From positions 130,536 through 194,535 of the forward strand of contig JAHJIQ010000007.1 of NCBI GenBank assembly GCA_018823285.1: 64,000 nt of DNA, read 5' to 3'. The DNA is from Pseudomonadota bacterium. Lineage in GTDB: Bacteria > Desulfobacterota > Desulfobulbia > Desulfobulbales > JAGXFP01. A model generated the notes under the pieces. That model was not told the origin of the DNA. It ran no database searches and was given only the letters and a program-made list of their open reading frames with translations. The translations under genes were made by a program, and so were the position numbers. The first letter of the stretch is position 1. Each line of letters begins with the position of its first letter. Below, one piece after another: positions 60,255-64,000 of the stretch.

Positions 60255-60743
60255 ATGATTGTGACAGAAGAAAGATTGGTGAAAAATCCGGTCCATCATT
60301 TTCGCGGCCGTTCAGATCATACCCTCGACGGGAAAGGGCGGATCAATATCCCGACCCGCTTCAGGGAAGTGCTGCGCCTGCAGTTCAATAATGAGAGGCT
60401 CATGGTCTTCCCCTGGCGGAATTGCCTGAAGGCGTATCCGCTTTCAAGATGGGAAGAGCTTGAGTTGAGCCTTCTGGCAACGGGCAAAAAGCACCCGGAA
60501 ACCATCAAGATGGTACGGTTTATGGTTGGCGGAGTGGTTGAGTGCCCGGTCGATAAACAGGGAAGGATTCTGCTCCCGGCTAAGATGCGAGCGGATTGCG
60601 GAATCAGTAAAGAGGTGCTGGTCAGCGGCATGATTTCCTATTTTGAAATCTGGGACAGCGTGACCTGGGAGAAAGAAAACCTTCCGGCGGAAGAAGACTT
60701 CAAAGGATTTGAGCTGAACCAGCTGGAAAGCGGGTTCTTTTGA
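60255..60743 (+). CDS. mraZ: Transcriptional regulator MraZ
   Basis: A 162-residue protein with two AbrB-like half-domains. Their signatures are DHTLDGKGRINIPTRFRE near residue 21 and CPVDKQGRILLPAKMR near residue 96. It is the usual first gene of the division/cell-wall cluster and represses it by binding TGGGN repeats. Translation may start at the ATG at 60255 or at the GTG at 60261, where AAAGGA is better placed. rsmH follows after about 80 bases. Confidence 0.96.
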   Translation: MIVTEERLVKNPVHHFRGRSDHTLDGKGRINIPTRFREVLRLQFNNERLMVFPWRNCLKAYPLSRWEELELSLLATGKKHPETIKMVRFMVGGVVECPVDKQGRILLPAKMRADCGISKEVLVSGMISYFEIWDSVTWEKENLPAEEDFKGFELNQLESGFF

Positions 60744-60822
60744 TGCCCTCTCTGACCCTGCGTATAAAAAAATATCCTGAATGTGAAACCGCAAATCTCC
60801 CTGCCCGTCACCGTGACCGTAA

Positions 60823-61722
60823 ATGAATAAAGCTCCCGGCCAGTGTCATGTCCCTGTTCTCCTTGACGAGGTCCTGGAGTATCTGCAGCCGGTGAGTGCA
60901 GGTATCTATGTCGATGGCAATCTTGGTCTTGGCGGCCATTCGGCGGCAATACTTGAACAGAGTTCGCCCGACGGAAGGGTGATAGGTTTTGACTGGGACA
61001 GCAATGCATTGAGTATGGCTGAAAAAAGGCTGGCTCCTTATGGAGAAAGGTTCTGCGGCTTCAGGAAGAATTTTACGGAGATCGGGCCGGTCCTTGAAGA
61101 ACTTGGGGTGTCGGGAGTGGACGGCATTCTGCTTGACCTTGGCCTTTCTTCATTACAGCTGGACAGCGAAGAGCGGGGGTTCAGTTTCAAAGGAGAAGCG
61201 CTACTGGATATGCGGATGGATGATCGGCACCATGAAACCGCCGCAGATCTGCTGAACACCCTGACCGAGGAAGAGCTTGCCGATCTTTTTTATTATTACG
61301 GTGAAGAGCGGCAGGCGCGAAGGATTGCCGGTGCGGTTGTCAATGCCAGGGTCAAGACTCCCTTCGAGACTACTGACCAGTTGGTGGAACTTGTAGAGAG
61401 AGCAATCCCCAGGCGTTTTCATCCACCAAAGATCCACGTGGCGACAAAGATTTTTCAGGCGTTGCGGATCGCGGTCAACCGGGAGCTTGACAATCTGGAC
61501 ACCGTTTTGAAACTGGGGCCTGGATTTTTGCGCGGAGGAGGCAGATTCTGCGTTATCTCATTTCACTCCCTGGAAGACAGGATGGTGAAGAGGGCATTTA
61601 ATGATGATGCCCGCTTAAAGGTTGTGACCAGGAAACCGGTCAGACCTACGGAGGAAGAATGTCGACAGAACCCAAGGTCCAGAAGCGCCAGATTCCGGGT
61701 GGCAGAAAAACTCGACCCGTAA
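60823..61722 (+). CDS. rsmH: 16S rRNA (cytosine(1402)-N(4))-methyltransferase
   Basis: A 299-residue SAM-dependent enzyme. Family landmarks are HVPVLLDEVLEYL, the SAM loop VDGNLGLGGHSAAIL, GILLDLGLSSLQLD, RGFSFKGEALLDMRMD and FHPPKIHVATKIFQALRIAVN. It methylates C1402 of 16S rRNA. The gene order mraZ-rsmH-ftsL is the standard division cluster. The 3' end overlaps ftsL by 64 bases. Confidence 0.97.
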   Translation: MNKAPGQCHVPVLLDEVLEYLQPVSAGIYVDGNLGLGGHSAAILEQSSPDGRVIGFDWDSNALSMAEKRLAPYGERFCGFRKNFTEIGPVLEELGVSGVDGILLDLGLSSLQLDSEERGFSFKGEALLDMRMDDRHHETAADLLNTLTEEELADLFYYYGEERQARRIAGAVVNARVKTPFETTDQLVELVERAIPRRFHPPKIHVATKIFQALRIAVNRELDNLDTVLKLGPGFLRGGGRFCVISFHSLEDRMVKRAFNDDARLKVVTRKPVRPTEEECRQNPRSRSARFRVAEKLDP

Positions 61723-62066
61723 CCAGATCCTCCCGCAGTGAACGGTCGGGCAATGGCCGGTTGAACCGGCGGATTATAAAATCCGGTGGCAAAAATGATG
61801 ATAAAGACAGATTTTTGAAGATTGTCGGCATGGTTCTGGCGGTAACGGTGATCATTGGTGTCGTGAGCAGCATCTGGTTCGGCTGGAAAATCAGGGCCGG
61901 GCTGACGGATCTGAGTCGGGAAACGGTTGCCGCCGGAAAGCTTGAAGAGAAATATCAGGCCATGGAAGCCCGGCGGACCGAGCTGATGGCAAAAGATATG
62001 ATTGAAAAGAAGGCCTCTCTGTTGGGGCTTGGAAAGCCGGTTCCCGGGCAGATAGTCCGGCCTTAG
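61659..62066 (+). CDS. ftsL: Cell division protein FtsL-like
   Basis: A 135-residue bitopic protein with GGAGG just before the ATG at 61659. A basic cytoplasmic tail of about 50 residues comes first. A membrane helix follows at about 52-75 (FLKIVGMVLAVTVIIGVVSS), then a short periplasmic coiled coil (TVAAGKLEEKYQAMEARR). It is identified by topology and by position between rsmH and the ftsI-like gene. FtsL stabilises the division complex with FtsB, FtsQ and the septal transpeptidase. It overlaps rsmH by 64 bases in another frame. Confidence 0.85.
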   Translation: MSTEPKVQKRQIPGGRKTRPVTRSSRSERSGNGRLNRRIIKSGGKNDDKDRFLKIVGMVLAVTVIIGVVSSIWFGWKIRAGLTDLSRETVAAGKLEEKYQAMEARRTELMAKDMIEKKASLLGLGKPVPGQIVRP

Positions 62067-62078
62067 GTGCAGCCGCAA

Positions 62079-64000
62079 ATGAAAGATGTCCCCGGAAAAG
62101 CAGGGAAAAGAAACATTGCCCTTGCCATTGGAATTCTTTTTCTCATTGCCTGGCTTGGCGCGCTGGTGGTGGCGATCAAGGACACCTTTTTCACCCCGAG
62201 AACCATTGTCGCGAAGTCGTTTGCTGAAGATCTCCAGATGTCCGGTGCAACAACGGCAACCAGATACAAGATTCTCGACCGGCGGCATGAGGAACTCGCC
62301 GTCAGTTTCAGAATGAATTCGGTTTACGCAAGACCCCTTGAGATTGCCGATCCCGAAAAAGGGGTCGCTTTCCTGGCTGAAACACTGGAGCTTGATGAGA
62401 AAATGCTGTTGCGTGAACTGCGGGCCGAAAGAAGTTTTGTCTGGCTTGGCAGGCATCTTCCGGCAGAGAAAACTGCGGGCATTCAGAAAAAGGGGTTGCC
62501 GGGGGTCTATATCACCAACGAGTCCCAGCGCTACTATCCATTTCACCAGACCGCCTCCCACGTATTGGGTTTTTTGAAGGATGATCACGGACTGGCCGGG
62601 GTTGAATCGTTTTACGACAGGATGCTCCGGGTTACCGCCGAAGATACCGCTTCTTCCGGCGCGAATCAGGAGATCACAGGACATGTTGTCCTGGCCCTTG
62701 ACATCAGGGTCCAGGAGCTTCTTGAAAAGCAGCTTGGCCTGGTGATGAGCGAAGCGGATGCGGGCTCGGCCATCGGGCTGGTGATGAGACCTTCTAACGG
62801 GGCCATCCTTGCGATGTCGAGTCTGCCAACCTATGACCCGAATCTGTTCTGGGATTTTGGGGCGGCAGAGAGAAGAAATCTGGCAATCAATGATCTCATC
62901 CACATCGGCGGTTTCAACCGGTTGTTCCGACTTGCCGCTTTGTATGAAAAAGAAAGTCGGGCCGGTGCAGGTGAAGGGAGTCCGGCAGGAAGTATCGAAG
63001 CCCTGAAGATGTCGTTGCAGGGAGAGTATCAACCGCGTTCTCTGGCAGAGGATGGAGTTGCCTATTTCAGCCTGGAGTCGGGAACTTTGGTGTCCGGAGA
63101 GCTGTTCTGGGATGAGGAGTTTAAACTTTCCCCGGCCGAGGAGCTGCAATTTAAGGAGATGGTCGGCTTGACCGGCGATATCAAGGTCGATCTGCCGCTG
63201 GTAAACAGTGTGAGCAGCACTGGAAAAGAACCGGCGGGAAAGCCGCCGGAGATGTATGAATCCGGATTGCAGACAACCGCTGTCAATCTGGCGACGGCAT
63301 TTTCAAGGATCATTAATGATGGCAGTCCGCTGACCCCTCATCTGGCGACCGGCATCCTTGGACCGAATTCCGGGAAAACGGCAAGACTGCGACACGAGAA
63401 GCCTCCGGGCGTGCTGTCGCCTGAGACCGGCAACCGGATCAGGAATTTCCTCTCGGGATTCGCCCGGAAAAAAGATGATGCTGTTTTCATGGAAGCTTTT
63501 CAGGTGATGGAGAATCCACTGGAAAAAAGGCTGGCTGCCCTGGCTGCGAGTTCTGCGGCCAGGGGAGATGTGGTGGCGGGAAATGACGGAAAGAATTCCA
63601 AGCGCTCCCGCCCTGAGAGATACCAGACGCTCCTGCTCGGATTTGCGCCTCTGGAAAAACCGGACCTGGCCCTTCTGATTGTTCTGAAGGATGCAGTCCT
63701 GGATCAGGGAAGGAAATCCCCCACACGGGTCATGGCGGAAAAGAACATGAATACCTTCCGGAAGCTGGCAAATGAAGAGTGGAATCCCTCAGGGCAGCCA
63801 ACGGACTCTTCAGCACATGCCAGGGCCTATCAGGAGTGGCTTAGGAGCAACAAGGATCAGAAAACAAATTCGGATCTTATTTCGGACGAGGAGCAGGTGA
63901 GGATGCCTGATCTGAGGGGAATGAGTCTTCGGAAGGCGCTGCAGGTGATTCAGCCGCTGGGGCTTACGATCCGGGTCAAAGGGTCAGGCGAAGTGGTTTC
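62079..64000 (+). CDS. FtsI-like penicillin-binding protein lacking transpeptidase catalytic motifs (3' end outside window)
   Basis: An open frame of 640 codons to the window end, starting at the ATG at 62079 (or a GTG at 62067 right after the ftsL stop). One membrane helix is at about residues 10-33. The PBP dimerisation domain is recognisable (ILDRRHEELAVSF, SVYARPLEIADPE, SFVWLGRHLP, QRYYPFHQTASHVLGFL). The transpeptidase domain is also traceable through GLVMRPSNGAILAMSSLPTYDP. However, the SxxK site reads GGFNR (Gly278, Arg281) and the KTG site reads NDG (502-504). The SxN region is absent. A PASTA domain (MPDLRGMSLRKALQVI) closes the visible part, as in Spo- and Fts-type class B PBPs. 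The position after ftsL is that of ftsI. It should be an inactive, structural relative. Confidence 0.85.
   Translation, partial: MKDVPGKAGKRNIALAIGILFLIAWLGALVVAIKDTFFTPRTIVAKSFAEDLQMSGATTATRYKILDRRHEELAVSFRMNSVYARPLEIADPEKGVAFLAETLELDEKMLLRELRAERSFVWLGRHLPAEKTAGIQKKGLPGVYITNESQRYYPFHQTASHVLGFLKDDHGLAGVESFYDRMLRVTAEDTASSGANQEITGHVVLALDIRVQELLEKQLGLVMSEADAGSAIGLVMRPSNGAILAMSSLPTYDPNLFWDFGAAERRNLAINDLIHIGGFNRLFRLAALYEKESRAGAGEGSPAGSIEALKMSLQGEYQPRSLAEDGVAYFSLESGTLVSGELFWDEEFKLSPAEELQFKEMVGLTGDIKVDLPLVNSVSSTGKEPAGKPPEMYESGLQTTAVNLATAFSRIINDGSPLTPHLATGILGPNSGKTARLRHEKPPGVLSPETGNRIRNFLSGFARKKDDAVFMEAFQVMENPLEKRLAALAASSAARGDVVAGNDGKNSKRSRPERYQTLLLGFAPLEKPDLALLIVLKDAVLDQGRKSPTRVMAEKNMNTFRKLANEEWNPSGQPTDSSAHARAYQEWLRSNKDQKTNSDLISDEEQVRMPDLRGMSLRKALQVIQPLGLTIRVKGSGEVV

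Noticed and set aside
61563..63149. A 528-codon minus-strand frame opposite ftsL and the ftsI-like gene
   Set aside because: The sense strand encodes recognisable division proteins; the antisense peptide has no domain and no ribosome-binding site.

Overview
The window looks like chromosome of a Gram-negative anaerobe of the Desulfobacterota type, most likely Desulfobulbales-like. That placement is inferred from gene content: a decaheme cytochrome with an MtrB-type porin, a three-gene archaeal-type glutamate synthase carrying ferredoxin domains, selA, hemerythrin and haem-binding sensors, and a complete type II secretion cluster. No phage, IS transposase or CRISPR array was seen. Base composition is moderately GC-rich and even across the genes.

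Layout. 1-14.6 kb is a mixed region. It holds a partial membrane sensor, Bpt-type N-end-rule aminoacyltransferase, a chemotaxis receptor with a periplasmic CxxCH haem motif, and a four-gene unit (cyclic-nucleotide-binding protein, AI-2E-family permease, umuD, umuC). It also holds a WYL regulator, a hemerythrin-PAS protein, a thioredoxin-like lipoprotein, a stand-alone pyruvate-kinase C-terminal domain, an RluA-type pseudouridine synthase and several small Cys-rich or Arg-rich proteins. 14.9-20.2 kb is a four-gene spermidine operon using the carboxyspermidine route: agmatinase, arginine decarboxylase, carboxy(nor)spermidine dehydrogenase and decarboxylase. 20.8-23.9 kb has a CHASE4 histidine kinase, a response regulator and tRNA-Lys. 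24.2-34.3 kb has bioA, the split glutamate synthase operon on the minus strand, and a divergent three-subunit proton-pumping transhydrogenase. 34.4-37.4 kb is an outer-membrane porin-cytochrome pair. 37.6-42.9 kb has aat, selA, a degenerate GGDEF-TPR protein and a LOG-family protein. 42.9-54.6 kb is a T2SS cluster in the order C-D-E-F-I-J-K-L-M-N-G-H. 54.7-57.9 kb has a small HTH membrane protein, an SRPBCC-like protein and two lipoproteins, one an M30-type metallopeptidase. 58.1-64 kb has typA and the start of the division cluster: mraZ, rsmH, ftsL and an ftsI-like gene that runs off the window.

The two most unusual observations are as follows. (1) A dispersed repeat family, canonical unit 78 bp or 26 codons, is inserted twice in tandem and in frame just after the start of arginine decarboxylase. 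Related copies lie upstream of the pyruvate-kinase-like gene, at the gspK/gspL junction, and against the stop codon of typA. (2) The ftsI-like gene in the division cluster keeps the fold landmarks and a PASTA domain but has lost both the SxxK serine/lysine and the KTG motif, so it appears to encode a catalytically inactive penicillin-binding protein. Three further kinds of intergenic inverted repeat also occur, two of them between T2SS genes.

All assignments come from reading the sequence. No database search or structure prediction was run.
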